DNA from: Paraburkholderia sp. Ac-20340
GTDB lineage: Bacteria > Pseudomonadota > Gammaproteobacteria > Burkholderiales > Burkholderiaceae
DNA: 64,000 bases
NCBI RefSeq assembly: GCF_017104965.1
Contig: NZ_JAAGPR010000028.1
Location: 51,569-115,568, forward strand
Direction: 5' to 3'
Each line of letters starts with the position of its first letter. The first letter of the stretch is position 1. A model generated the notes under the pieces. That model worked only from the letters and a program-made list of their open reading frames with translations, ran no database searches and was not told the origin of the DNA. Of this stretch, positions 1 through 8,707 are shown piece after piece. Both the position numbers and the translations under genes were made by a program.

Positions 1-994
1 GCGCGAACATCCGCCCGCCGATCACGTCGAGCGGCGAATGCATGCCCGCGAGAATGCGGTTTTCGCCGAGTTCGAGACCGCGGCTGGCCATTTCCTGGAA
101 GCGCTCGGGCACGAGGTACGCCATCGTCATGGCGTCGCGCATCGCTTCGGCTTCGTGACCGCTGATAAAGCCGCCGTCGGTTGCGGGCGTCGTGCTGATC
201 GCCGGGACGAGCGTCGGATCGACCACCACGCTGCTGCTCCAGCGGAACGGGCGCGCGTATTTGTAGAAGCGCTTGGCCGGTTCCGTCGACGCGTTGTTGC
301 CCATCGTGCTGAGCAGATCGACGACCTTGCCGAAGCTCGTGTTGGTCGTGCTGCCCACGCCGATGTTGTTGCCCGAATCGTTGTAGAGCGTCGTGGTGGC
401 GTCGCCCGGAATCGAGGTGATGCTGGTGGTCTGCTGCGCGGCCGTGCGCCAGACGGTGGTGAGCGGGCCCATGCCGTCGGTCACGCTATAGCCCTTGCCG
501 CGGCGGTCGTCGTAATAGGCCGCGTCGGCCTGCGTCTGCGTGCGGTTCGTCGTGGCGGTGACCACGTATTGCACGTTCGCGCCGAGCACCGTGCTGTTCA
601 GGATCGCGCCGCCGGGCGTGCCGTCGTTGGGGACGCCGGTCCACGTCGATTGCGTGACGGCCGGGAACGAGCCGTTCGCGGTGGCGGACACGCCCGCATC
701 CACGAGCAGCGTGAGCGGCTGCCAGAGGTCGAGAAAACGCGCGCCCACGCGCACGCCGGCGTTGGTGGCGAGCGTGGCGTAACGGGCGTCGCCGCGCTGG
801 TTGGTGGCGATGTTATCGACGAAAGCGGGGACGGCGGGAATGGCCGCGCTATCGACGAAACCCGGGTCGGCGGGCGGATTCGGCGTGGCCGCCGTGGTCG
901 AATTGTTGTTATTGCCGCCACCGCAGGCGGCCAGCGCGGCAACGCTGGAAAGCACCGCGAGGCGCAGCGGAAAACGGGTGCGTGAAGCGAACAT
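1..994 (-). CDS. PAP2-type phosphatase lipoprotein, C-terminus cut by window edge
   Basis: An open frame starts at an ATG at 994 and runs off the left edge of the window, giving 331 codons without a stop. The first 30 residues form a lipoprotein signal: basic MFASRTRFPLRL, a hydrophobic stretch, then a LAAC lipobox followed by Gly/Asn-rich residues. This predicts a lipid-anchored envelope protein. Near the visible end are an SGHEAEAM block and an ENRILAGMHSPLDVIGG block. The latter fits the R-x5-H-x3-D signature of PAP2/vanadium-haloperoxidase phosphatases, and the Ser-Gly-His fits the central motif. The likely role is a periplasmic phosphatase; the substrate is unknown. Large overlapping frames on the plus strand are shadows. 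The truncation is only the window boundary. Confidence 0.75.
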   Translation of the reverse strand, partial: MFASRTRFPLRLAVLSSVAALAACGGGNNNNSTTAATPNPPADPGFVDSAAIPAVPAFVDNIATNQRGDARYATLATNAGVRVGARFLDLWQPLTLLVDAGVSATANGSFPAVTQSTWTGVPNDGTPGGAILNSTVLGANVQYVVTATTNRTQTQADAAYYDDRRGKGYSVTDGMGPLTTVWRTAAQQTTSITSIPGDATTTLYNDSGNNIGVGSTTNTSFGKVVDLLSTMGNNASTEPAKRFYKYARPFRWSSSVVVDPTLVPAISTTPATDGGFISGHEAEAMRDAMTMAYLVPERFQEMASRGLELGENRILAGMHSPLDVIGGRMFA

Positions 995-1134
995 GCAAGG
1001 GGCTCCGTCGTCGTGAGGGCTCGCGAACGAGCGTTAGAAAACTGAAATCACGGCGGCGGATTATGGTTACGAACGATTACTCCCCAATTACGAATTTATT
1101 ACTTATGCGTTAAATCGCGGAAGTTTTGAAAGTT

Positions 1135-2142
1135 TTAGCCAGAGGATTCGCTCGACGCTTTTGACGTCTTTCTGCCACGCGGGGCGGCTTGTGCGGCAGT
1201 TTCGGGCGTGACCCGAGGGGACAGGCGGGGTGAAACCATTTGCCGGCCCCGATGGCGGATTTCCTTACTGAATTCGAGGCAGGTCTGCGTCATGAGATCG
1301 GTGGATCGATACACCATATAGACGTCGTAATCCGGTAGATCGTCGCGGATCGGCAGCGGCTTGAGCGCTTCGGGATCGAGTTTGAGCGGGCCGGTGCCGC
1401 CGTAAAACACGAAATCCGACCACACGCTGATGAGATCCGTTTTGGTGGCCAGTTGCAGACCCAGCAGGTTGGAGCCGCTTTGCACCACCTTGCGCGGCAT
1501 CTCCAGCCGGTGCAGGCGCATGAGGCTGGCAAGCGGGCTGCCGGGATCGTCGAGCGGATCGAGCGTGAGCCATTCCGCTTCGGCCAGCGCGCGGATGCGC
1601 GTGGTGCGGCCCAGCGGATGGCCGGGACGCGCCGCCACGATCATGCCCACCGAAAACAAGGGCTCCCACTGGAACGCGGCCGTGCCTGGCCCGCTGTTGG
1701 TGGAAATCAGGCCGAGATCCAGATGGCCTTCGCGCAGGCCTTCCTGAATCTGTTGCGGACGCAACTCATAGGCGCGGATCGTCACGGCCGGAAAACGCGT
1801 ACGGAATGCCGCAATGGCTTCGGGCAGCGGGCCGCTCGACGCGACGGCGGAAAAACCGATATTCAGTTGCGCCTCGGCGTGACCGCGCATCGATTCGATA
1901 TCTTCCAGCGCGTGCCGCAATTCATGCTCGACGACGCTCGCGCGCTTGACGAGCGCGCGCCCGTAATTCGTGAGGCTCACGCCGCGCACGGAACGGGAGA
2001 TCAAGGTGACGCCCAGTTCGCGCTCGAGTTCGGCGACCGCTTTGGACAGCGCGGGCTGCGAGACGTGCAGGCTGCGCGACGCCTCATGCATGCTGCCGTG
2101 CTGCGCGAGGGCGAGCAGCACGCGCAACTGGTGGAGTTTCAT
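1135..2142 (-). CDS. LysR-family transcriptional regulator
   Basis: This 335-residue protein has an N-terminal winged helix-turn-helix (MKLHQLRVLLALAQHGSMHE onward, with SQPALSKAVAELERELG as the recognition region, about residues 1-60). A periplasmic-binding-protein-like effector domain follows at about 90-295. The basic, Ser-rich C-terminal tail is a little longer than usual for the family. It diverges from the porin gene at 2441, the classic arrangement for a LysR regulator and its target, so it may control the porin or itself. The effector cannot be read from the sequence. Confidence 0.9.
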   Translation of the reverse strand: MKLHQLRVLLALAQHGSMHEASRSLHVSQPALSKAVAELERELGVTLISRSVRGVSLTNYGRALVKRASVVEHELRHALEDIESMRGHAEAQLNIGFSAVASSGPLPEAIAAFRTRFPAVTIRAYELRPQQIQEGLREGHLDLGLISTNSGPGTAAFQWEPLFSVGMIVAARPGHPLGRTTRIRALAEAEWLTLDPLDDPGSPLASLMRLHRLEMPRKVVQSGSNLLGLQLATKTDLISVWSDFVFYGGTGPLKLDPEALKPLPIRDDLPDYDVYMVYRSTDLMTQTCLEFSKEIRHRGRQMVSPRLSPRVTPETAAQAAPRGRKTSKASSESSG

Positions 2143-2440
2143 CGGATGGGGTCCTTGGGGGCGGATTGCGGATGAAGCCGGGTGATTTTACCGGCGGCGC
2201 GGCGCAATGCGGGCGGCGTCAAAAACCCATTCTGCTTCCCAATCTTCATTGCGCCCGACCAGCGCGGGTTTTCCCCATATCGCATGCGGCTTGCCGATTT
2301 GTGCTGCCGTTCGGCATTTTTGGCCTTCTACATTGCCACTGAGCGCGACGCAGCGCCGACGCTTTATCTGCCGGAGTTCCGCATGGTCGTCACCGCCATG
2401 CCGTGGACATTCACTCACGACCCTACGATTCAAAACGACG
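2143..2440. promoter_or_regulatory. Divergent intergenic region between LysR regulator and porin
   Basis: These roughly 300 bases separate the start of the LysR gene (minus) from the preferred start of the porin (plus). The region must hold both promoters. I see no clear LysR T-N11-A box, terminator or RNA gene. The porin frame stays open through it, but the encoded sequence is low-complexity and Arg/Ser/Pro-rich and does not look like protein, so I treat it as non-coding. Confidence 0.5.
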
Positions 2441-3652
2441 ATGAACAATAAAATGACCGGCAAAGCATTAGCAATCCTGATTATGTGGATCTCTGGCGGC
2501 GCGTGGGCGCAAAGCAGCGTCACGCTGTACGGCACCGTGGATGCCGGCCTCGTCTACTCGACCAACCAGCAGACGACCAGCGCCGATGGCTCGGTTCACG
2601 GCGGCCACGCAGTGCAGATGAGCGGCGGCAACCTCGTGCCTTCGCGCTGGGGTTTGATGGGCAGCGAAGACCTGGGCGGCGGTCTGAAAGCGAGCTTCGA
2701 CCTCGAAAACCAGTTCCTGACCGGCACCGGCGCAATGCTGCAAAGCGGCTCGCTGTTCAACCGGCAGGCGTGGGTCGGTCTGGGCGACGCGCGCTACGGC
2801 ACGCTCACCGCAGGCCGCCAATACGATTCGTATTCGGATTTTCTGGGCGTCTACGCGTCCAGCAACAACTGGGCGACCCTGTACGGTTCGCATTTCGGCG
2901 ATATCGACAACTTGAATGAAGCCTTCAATTTCAATAACGCGCTCAAATTCACCAGCGCGAATTTTGGCGGCTTTACGTTCGGCGGCACGTTCAGTTTTGG
3001 CGGTCAGGCGGGGGACTTTGCCACGAAGCGCGGCTATGCGCTGGCGGCGGCCTTCAATCAAGGGCCGTTCTCGCTGAGCGCAGGTTATCTGTCGTTGAAC
3101 CAGCCGCTCGATGCGGCGCTGGGCGGCGCGAGCGGTTATATCGGCGATCTGGCCTGTTCCAATGCGGATGCCTCCTATTGCCAGTTGCAGAATGCGTCGT
3201 CGATGAAAGCGTGGGGCGTGGGCGGCTCGGTCGTGATCGATAAAACTACGCTGGCGGCGGTCTATACGCATACGCGCCTGGAAAACAGCCAGTATTTCGC
3301 CAGCAGCGCGAATCCGTCCGGTTCCGATGTCTCATTCGATATCGCCGAACTCAATGCCGTGTACACGGTCACGCCTGCATGGACGGTGGCTGCGGCCTAT
3401 ATCTTCAACAACGCGAAGGTCAGCGGCGGAAGTTCGACGCGTATTCATCAGATCAACCTCGGCACGAACTATTCGCTCTCGAAACAGACCGCGCTTTATG
3501 CGGTGGCGATTGCGCAAAAGTCGTCGGGCGCGGGGCTGGGCATCGATTCGCAGACGGGCGCGAGCACCAATTACGCGCAGATTCCGAATCTCGTGAATAG
3601 CAATTCCGACCGGCAACTGGCGGTCATGGCCGGCATTCGGGTGAATTTTTAA
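2441..3652 (+). CDS. Gram-negative porin (Burkholderia-type general porin)
   Basis: About 403 residues. The start chosen at 2441 gives MNNKMTGKALAILIMWISGGAWAQ, a classic Sec signal peptide cleaved after AWA; an ATG at 2453 is also possible. The mature protein opens with SSVTLYGTVDAGLVY, the typical first strand of beta-proteobacterial trimeric porins. Other family blocks are SRWGLMGSEDLGGGLKASFDLE, LFNRQAWVGL and TAGRQYDS. It ends in VMAGIRVNF, with the C-terminal aromatic residue needed for outer-membrane assembly. It should form a 16-stranded diffusion channel. The gene stands alone and is divergent from a LysR gene. No strong ribosome binding site is seen. Confidence 0.92.
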   Translation: MNNKMTGKALAILIMWISGGAWAQSSVTLYGTVDAGLVYSTNQQTTSADGSVHGGHAVQMSGGNLVPSRWGLMGSEDLGGGLKASFDLENQFLTGTGAMLQSGSLFNRQAWVGLGDARYGTLTAGRQYDSYSDFLGVYASSNNWATLYGSHFGDIDNLNEAFNFNNALKFTSANFGGFTFGGTFSFGGQAGDFATKRGYALAAAFNQGPFSLSAGYLSLNQPLDAALGGASGYIGDLACSNADASYCQLQNASSMKAWGVGGSVVIDKTTLAAVYTHTRLENSQYFASSANPSGSDVSFDIAELNAVYTVTPAWTVAAAYIFNNAKVSGGSSTRIHQINLGTNYSLSKQTALYAVAIAQKSSGAGLGIDSQTGASTNYAQIPNLVNSNSDRQLAVMAGIRVNF

Positions 3653-3767
3653 GGAAGTCGGGCGGGCGTCCTGATTATCCCTGGGACGCTTCAGCTTGCC
3701 AATCTGTGCTGACGCTCCCCGTTTTTGGGCACTTACAGTCGTTTAAACCCGAACGGAGAGCAGCACG

Positions 3768-4127
3768 ATGTACAGCATCAAAGCCGGCGAAAGCGTGCCG
3801 GATATGGAAGCACTGGGCACAGTCGCCGACCTCGGCGCGACGATTCTGGAAGGCGAACTCAAGGTCTTCGGCCTGCTCACACACGGCTCGCCCACTTCGC
3901 CGGTCAGCGCCGGTTGGTTTGGCTGCACGCAAGGCCGCTTCGACATGGTCTATCCGTTCACGGAGCAGGCGATTGTCGTAGCGGGTGAAGTCACACTGCG
4001 CAATGGTCTGACCGGCGAATCGATGCGTTACGGCCCGGGCGATAGCTGGTTTGTGCAAAAGGGCACGCCGGTGAGCTGGGAGATTCATACCGAACGCTTC
4101 GTCAAACACTATTTTGCGGTGGCCTGA
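3768..4127 (+). CDS. Small cupin-domain protein (DUF861/Cupin_3), copy 1
   Basis: This 119-residue single-domain cupin has a GEVTLRNGLTGE turn followed by YGPGDSWFVQKGTPVSWEI, the second cupin motif of the Cupin_3 (ethanolamine-utilisation EutQ-like) family. The usual metal-binding histidines are not obvious, so it may bind a ligand without metal or act as an isomerase-like helper. It is clearly paralogous to the cupin at 5575-5943. Together the two flank a PuuB-like FAD oxidase, so both probably act on the same small amine or aminoaldehyde pathway. A GGAG ribosome binding site precedes the ATG. The exact function is unknown. Confidence 0.8.
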   Translation: MYSIKAGESVPDMEALGTVADLGATILEGELKVFGLLTHGSPTSPVSAGWFGCTQGRFDMVYPFTEQAIVVAGEVTLRNGLTGESMRYGPGDSWFVQKGTPVSWEIHTERFVKHYFAVA

Positions 4128-4233
4128 GGTTTTATTGCCGAGGGCGGCCGCAGGTTGGACGGGAAGCCGCGCAGCGGCGCTGCCCGATTAATGACACACG
4201 TTTTGACGGTGCAATGCGCCAGCAGGATTTACG

Positions 4234-5535
4234 ATGCACACAGATGAAACTGCGACGTACTACACGGCGACCCGGAAATACGAATTGAGTTTTCCCTCGC
4301 TGGAAAACGATATTCAGGCCGAGGTCGTGATTATCGGCGGCGGATTTTCGGGCATTCATACCGCGCTGGAACTCGCCGAACAGGGCGTGACCGATACGGT
4401 GGTGCTCGAAGCGCGTTACCTGGGTTTTGGCGGCACCGGGCGCAATGGCGGCCAGGTGATGGCCGGTATCGGCCACGATCTCGACGCTATCAAACAGGAC
4501 GTGGGCGAAGAGGGCTTGCGCACGATCTTCGCGCTCAGCGATCTGGGCCCGCAGATCATGCGCGAGCGTATCGAGCGCTACAACATCGACGCCGATTTTT
4601 GCAGCGGTTACGGCTATCTGGCCTACAACGCGCGCCAGGCAAAAACGCTGCGTAGCTGGGAGAAAGATTTCAAGTCGCTGGGCAGCCCGCATGAGATTCG
4701 CTATGTGGAAGGCGCGGACGTCAAAGGACTGATTGGATCGGATGTCTATCACGCCGGTCTGCTGCATATGGGTGGCGGTCATGTGCATTCGCTGAATCTG
4801 CTGCTGGGCGAGGCGAAGGCTGTTTCCGAAATCTATGGCGTGCGTATTTTCGAATACAGCCCGGCCCTGCAGATTACCTACGGCGACACGATCCACGTGC
4901 GCACCGCAAAAGGCAGCGTGCGCGCGAAGAAGATCGTCTGGGCCTGCGATGGCTTCAATAACGGCATCGAGCCGGAATTGCACAAAAGCACCATCAACGT
5001 CTACGCCTATAACTCGATGACCGAGCCGTTGAGCGACGAACTGATCGAACGTATCAGCCCGATTCGCGGCGCGTATAGCGATATTCGTCCGGTGATCAAT
5101 TACTACCGCGTGACGAACGAAAACCGCTTGCTGTTTGGCTCTTCCACGTCGCTGGTCGAGCATATTCCAACCGATCTCAAGGAATGGAATCGCAAGCTGA
5201 TGCTCGAAGTTTTTCCGTATCTTCAGGACGTCAAGATCGATCTGGCGTGGGGCGGGCCGATGGCATCGACGCTCAATCTGTTCCCGCAGATCGGCACGCT
5301 GCCGGACAGGCCGAATGCATATTTCGTGCAGGGCTATTCGGGCTTTGGCGTCACGCCCAGCCAGATCATCTGCAAGATTTTGTCCGAAGGCATTCTGGGC
5401 GGATCGGATCGTTACCGGCTCGTGAGTTCGATTCCGCGCGCCAGCATTCGCGGCAAGGATCAATATCGCGCGCTGCTGGTCACGCTCGGCAAGGTGATGC
5501 ACCAGACGTCGGGTTACTGGCACGGCCGCCGCTGA
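4234..5535 (+). CDS. FAD-dependent amine oxidoreductase, PuuB/OrdL-like
   Basis: The protein has 433 residues. After a short leader the Rossmann FAD motif appears as VVIIGGGFSGIHTALELAEQG (about residues 30-50), followed by LEARYLGFGGTGRNGGQVMAGIG, typical of the DAO family and of gamma-glutamylputrescine oxidase PuuB. Near the C-terminus, YFVQGYSGFGVTPSQI matches the GYSGHG-type FAD-binding end of this family. It should oxidise a secondary or primary amine, giving an aldehyde and hydrogen peroxide. It lies between two cupin genes and upstream of an EutR-like AraC regulator, which suggests an amine or ethanolamine-type catabolic unit. The substrate is inferred only from context. Confidence 0.87.
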   Translation: MHTDETATYYTATRKYELSFPSLENDIQAEVVIIGGGFSGIHTALELAEQGVTDTVVLEARYLGFGGTGRNGGQVMAGIGHDLDAIKQDVGEEGLRTIFALSDLGPQIMRERIERYNIDADFCSGYGYLAYNARQAKTLRSWEKDFKSLGSPHEIRYVEGADVKGLIGSDVYHAGLLHMGGGHVHSLNLLLGEAKAVSEIYGVRIFEYSPALQITYGDTIHVRTAKGSVRAKKIVWACDGFNNGIEPELHKSTINVYAYNSMTEPLSDELIERISPIRGAYSDIRPVINYYRVTNENRLLFGSSTSLVEHIPTDLKEWNRKLMLEVFPYLQDVKIDLAWGGPMASTLNLFPQIGTLPDRPNAYFVQGYSGFGVTPSQIICKILSEGILGGSDRYRLVSSIPRASIRGKDQYRALLVTLGKVMHQTSGYWHGRR

Positions 5536-5574
5536 GCGCTGCTACTTTTATTTATTCACACGGAGTTTTCAAAC

Positions 5575-5943
5575 GTGAGTCTCACCGCAATCCAGCAAGG
5601 CATTCAACTTTCCGACCTCGACGCATGGGGCAAACTGAGCGACCTCGGCGCGCAGATTCTCGAAGGCGGCGAGATTGGCGCTTTCGGCAAGATGACGCAC
5701 GGCGCGCCCACCGACGCTATTTCGGCCGCTTATTTCGGCACGAATCAGGGCAAGTTCCGTCTGGTCTATCCGTTCTCGGAACAGGCGACCGTGGTGCAGG
5801 GCGAAGTGCGTCTGACCGATGAATCGAGCGGCGAAACACGCACGTATAAGGCCGGCGATTCGTGGTTCGTGACCAAGGGCACCTCGACGGTCTGGGAAGT
5901 GATTTCCGATGGTTTCGTGAAGCATTATCTGGCTTTTGCCTGA
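5575..5943 (+). CDS. Small cupin-domain protein (DUF861/Cupin_3), copy 2
   Basis: This 122-residue cupin starts with GTG, preceded by GGAG at good spacing. It shares the layout of the 3768-4127 protein almost block for block (LSDLGAQILEGGE, LVYPFSEQATVVQGEV, GDSWFVTKGTSTVWEV, GFVKHYLAFA). The two are therefore a duplicated pair around the oxidase gene. The role is probably accessory to the same amine pathway; no catalytic residues can be assigned with confidence. Confidence 0.8.
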   Translation: MSLTAIQQGIQLSDLDAWGKLSDLGAQILEGGEIGAFGKMTHGAPTDAISAAYFGTNQGKFRLVYPFSEQATVVQGEVRLTDESSGETRTYKAGDSWFVTKGTSTVWEVISDGFVKHYLAFA

Positions 5944-6000
5944 TTTTTCCTGGTACGCGATCACAGGAAAAGCGGCGAGGCGTAGCGCGGGAGAATGGCG

Positions 6001-6939
6001 ATGGAGTTCAGGATTCGGGCGTTGTCCGATGTGCACGATCATTCGTCCGCGGTGAACGGGTGGGAGCAGGTCTATAGCCAACTCACGCCTGGGCGCTTCG
6101 AGAGTGTCGTCATGCAGGCGCAGGCGGCGGACTTTCTTTTCTTTCGCGAATCGACCAATCGAAGCGTGGCGCAATCGGGCATTGCGCCACGCGGTTTTGC
6201 GTCGATTGCGTTGCCGTTGCAGCGGCCGGTTTCCGGCACATTCCAGGGCTGCAGGCTCGATGGTTACGCGCTCTGGTTGTTGGGACCGGGCGAGGATTTC
6301 CGCTTTTATACGCCAGAGACGATGTATTACCTCGGCGCAAGTATTCCCGCCGATGAAATGCGCGCGCTGGCGCAGTGCGTGCTGGGCGATGGCGCCGCTG
6401 CGCTGCTAGGTCGAAATCTGCTGCCGGTCGATACGGATGCGGGTGAGCGCGTTGGCATAGAGTTGTCGCGCTTTCTCGACGCGTTCCGGCAGCAGCCGGA
6501 AGCATTTGCGAATCCCGTGGCGAGCAAGCGCTTTCGCGATGAAATTCTCAGCATGCTGCTGGAGCTTTTCAATCCCGAGTATGCGCAAAAGCGCGACTTG
6601 ACGCATGCGACTTACGCCGAGATCGTCTCGCGCAGCGAACGTATTCTGCAACAGCGTGCCGACGAACCGCAGACGGTGCTGGATTTATGCGTGGCGCTGC
6701 GCTGCAGCCGCCGCACGCTGCAAACGAGTTTTCAGCGTGTTGCCAATGTCTCGCCGGTGGAGTATCTGCGTTCGGTGCGGCTCAATGCGGTGCGACGGTT
6801 ATTGCGTTCGACGAGCCAGGATGAGTTGATGGTTGGCGATGCCGCCGCGCAATGGGGCTTTACGCATCCGAGTTATTTTGCGCGCGAATATCGCGGGCTG
6901 TTTGGCGAGTTGCCATCGCAGACGTTGCGGAGAGCGTGA
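6001..6939 (+). CDS. AraC-family transcriptional regulator, EutR-like
   Basis: About 312 residues. The N-terminal sensor region contains GWEQVYSQLTPGRFES and DFLFFRESTNRSV, which resemble the ethanolamine regulator EutR. The C-terminal 100 residues hold the double helix-turn-helix of AraC proteins (TVLDLCVALRCSRRTLQTSFQ, SPVEYLRSVRLNAVRRLL, AAQWGFTHPSYFAREYRGLF). An ATG at 5995 lies too close to the GGGAG box. The ATG at 6001 has 7-base spacing and is preferred. It follows the cupin-oxidase-cupin genes on the same strand and is the obvious candidate to control them. Confidence 0.88.
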   Translation: MEFRIRALSDVHDHSSAVNGWEQVYSQLTPGRFESVVMQAQAADFLFFRESTNRSVAQSGIAPRGFASIALPLQRPVSGTFQGCRLDGYALWLLGPGEDFRFYTPETMYYLGASIPADEMRALAQCVLGDGAAALLGRNLLPVDTDAGERVGIELSRFLDAFRQQPEAFANPVASKRFRDEILSMLLELFNPEYAQKRDLTHATYAEIVSRSERILQQRADEPQTVLDLCVALRCSRRTLQTSFQRVANVSPVEYLRSVRLNAVRRLLRSTSQDELMVGDAAAQWGFTHPSYFAREYRGLFGELPSQTLRRA

Positions 6940-6976
6940 AGATCGAAGAGACGTTGAACATCCTTTGATCTTTCGA

Positions 6977-8227
6977 TCATCCGTCAACCGCTTTAAAAAG
7001 CCGGTTCTTCTGCAACATCTGTTCATCGATTGCATCGGCATCGCCTTGTATTGCCCGCTCTGCGGCGGGCTCCTCCAGTGCGGGGCCGGTATAGCGCCCA
7101 CGCGGGCGAATCACTTTCCCCACCCGCAATTGCTCGATGCAATGCGCCAATAGTCCGATGCAGCGCGCTGTCGCAAACAAGGCAAACGCGGCGTCGCGAG
7201 GCAGATTCAATTGCGCGGCAAGCGCCGCGAGCGCGACGTCGATATTGGGTTTCAGACCCGTGAGTTTTTCCACTTTGGCGATAAACGCAGCGAGTTCGCC
7301 TGGCGGCTCGATGGCGTCGAGTAGTGCCGTGGCGCGCGGATCGCCGTCCGGGTAAAGATGATGCCCAAAGCCGGGAATGGGAATCGCCGATTGCAGATGA
7401 TGCGTGACGACGTGCTCGGCGCCCAAGCGGTTCACATCGTCGAATACGGCGCGCACACGCCCGGAAGCATCGCCATGCAGCGGCCCGGAAAACGTCGATA
7501 AACCCGTCAACAGACAGCCCGGCAGCGACGCGCCCGTGGAGGCCGTGATACGCGCGGCAAACGCTGAACTCGTGATCTCGTGATCCGCGACCAGCACCAT
7601 CGCTTTGCGAATGAGTGCGGCGCCATCGGCCTTTTGGCCCCAGCCAAGCGCGAGTCTTTCGTGTAGCGGCGTGCCCGCGTTGTCGCTGCGCGCGCCGAAT
7701 GCCTGCGCGACGGTGGCGACCAGTTGACCGGCTTCGACATGCAGTGCCGCATCCGTGCGTCCGAGCGTGGAATGGCCATTGGCCGTGAGCGCCGCGAGCG
7801 ATGTGAAAGCGCACTGCCGCCCGCGCGTTTCGCCGTGAAGCGCCAGATCGGCGGATTCGAAGGGAAAGACAATCGGTGCGCGGGCATTCCACAGCAGCGT
7901 GGCGACGTCTTCCAGCGTGGCGTGTTCCGCGAGGCGGATCGTGTCGCGCCCGCGATAGTAGGGCCGTCCCTTCGCGAACGTGGTAATACCGCTATAAATG
8001 CAGGGCTCCGAGCCGAATATCGTGCCGGCGGCCAGCGCCTCGCGTTTGCGGCCCACCTGCTTTTTGCGGCACAGACGCGCGACATCGTCGGCGCGATAGA
8101 GACTTTTACGCGGATCATGCGGATCGGGCATCACCGCGATATTCCCGCGGCTTGCATAGGCATAAACCGTCTGTGCCTGCACGCCGAGTTGCCGGGCGGC
8201 TTCGGCCAGAGTGATCCAGTTTCGCAT
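6977..8227 (-). CDS. Citrate synthase family protein with N-terminal helix-turn-helix
   Basis: With the start at 8227 (MRNWITLAEAARQLGV) the protein has 416 residues. Residues 1-55 are a MerR/excisionase-type helix-turn-helix (LAEAARQLGVQAQTVYAYAS then a YRADDVARL wing). The rest is a citrate synthase fold. Active-site blocks are intact: GPLHGDASGRV (His equivalent to 274), PGFGHHLYPDGDPRA (His equivalent to 320) and NIDVALAAL (Asp equivalent to 375). It should condense an acyl-CoA with an oxo-acid. Whether that is citrate, methylcitrate or another product is not readable. It is the last gene of a minus-strand series with a VOC protein, an MFS carrier and an SDR. An upstream in-frame extension to 8428 lacks protein-like composition. 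Confidence 0.85.
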   Translation of the reverse strand: MRNWITLAEAARQLGVQAQTVYAYASRGNIAVMPDPHDPRKSLYRADDVARLCRKKQVGRKREALAAGTIFGSEPCIYSGITTFAKGRPYYRGRDTIRLAEHATLEDVATLLWNARAPIVFPFESADLALHGETRGRQCAFTSLAALTANGHSTLGRTDAALHVEAGQLVATVAQAFGARSDNAGTPLHERLALGWGQKADGAALIRKAMVLVADHEITSSAFAARITASTGASLPGCLLTGLSTFSGPLHGDASGRVRAVFDDVNRLGAEHVVTHHLQSAIPIPGFGHHLYPDGDPRATALLDAIEPPGELAAFIAKVEKLTGLKPNIDVALAALAAQLNLPRDAAFALFATARCIGLLAHCIEQLRVGKVIRPRGRYTGPALEEPAAERAIQGDADAIDEQMLQKNRLFKAVDG

Positions 8228-8298
8228 GGGAGTACGCGCGGCGATGAAGGAGGAAAGGCCGTGCGTCGCGCCCGGCCTGGCTCCATCTTGACGGCTTT

Positions 8299-8685
8299 TC
8301 ACTGAAAAGTCATCTCCGCGGGGCGGCGTTCGAGGACTTCGATCAGCACCTCGCCTGGCGCACGGACGAAGCATGCGCGCACTCCGGGCCGGATTTGCCG
8401 GATCGGTTCGACAATCTGCGCTTCGCAACGCGTGAGATGGGCGAAGGCCGCGTCGAGATCATCCACGGTTACGCCGAAATGATCGATACCTTCGCGCTTC
8501 ATGGGCGCGTCGTGAGATGCCGCCTGTGCGAGCGGCGTGATGAACAGATTGATATTGCCGATGCGCAGATCCACGCGCCCGGGACGCCGCACGATTTCGG
8601 CATTCAGGCAACGGGCAAACCACGCTGCCGTATTTTCTGCATCGGTCGAACAGAGTTGCAGATGGTCCCATTTGAATTCGATCAT
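8299..8685 (-). CDS. VOC (glyoxalase/bleomycin-resistance) family protein
   Basis: A 128-residue single-unit VOC protein, MIEFKWDHLQLCSTDAENTAAWFARCLNAE at the start. The metal-ligand candidates are His8 in the WDHLQL block, the His in GIDHFGVTVDD and the Glu in EVLIEVLE near the end. It lies between the MFS carrier and the HTH-citrate synthase on the same strand. It may be an isomerase, epimerase or lyase acting on the same carboxylic-acid substrate. No specific reaction can be assigned. Confidence 0.8.
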   Translation of the reverse strand: MIEFKWDHLQLCSTDAENTAAWFARCLNAEIVRRPGRVDLRIGNINLFITPLAQAASHDAPMKREGIDHFGVTVDDLDAAFAHLTRCEAQIVEPIRQIRPGVRACFVRAPGEVLIEVLERRPAEMTFQ

Positions 8686-8707
8686 GATTTATCCGCTTGG
8701 CGATGGT

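Noticed and set aside
38..985. Long plus-strand open frame opposite the PAP2 lipoprotein
   Set aside because: Its protein is Arg/Ala/His-rich without domains. The minus frame has a lipoprotein signal and PAP2 motifs, so the plus frame is a GC-driven shadow.
3666..3689. Short inverted repeat after the porin gene as terminator
   Set aside because: Only a 6-bp stem with a long loop and no T-run; not strong enough to list.
4132..5523. 463-codon minus-strand frame over the FAD oxidase
   Set aside because: Low-quality Arg/His/Ala composition. The plus strand encodes an intact PuuB-like enzyme.
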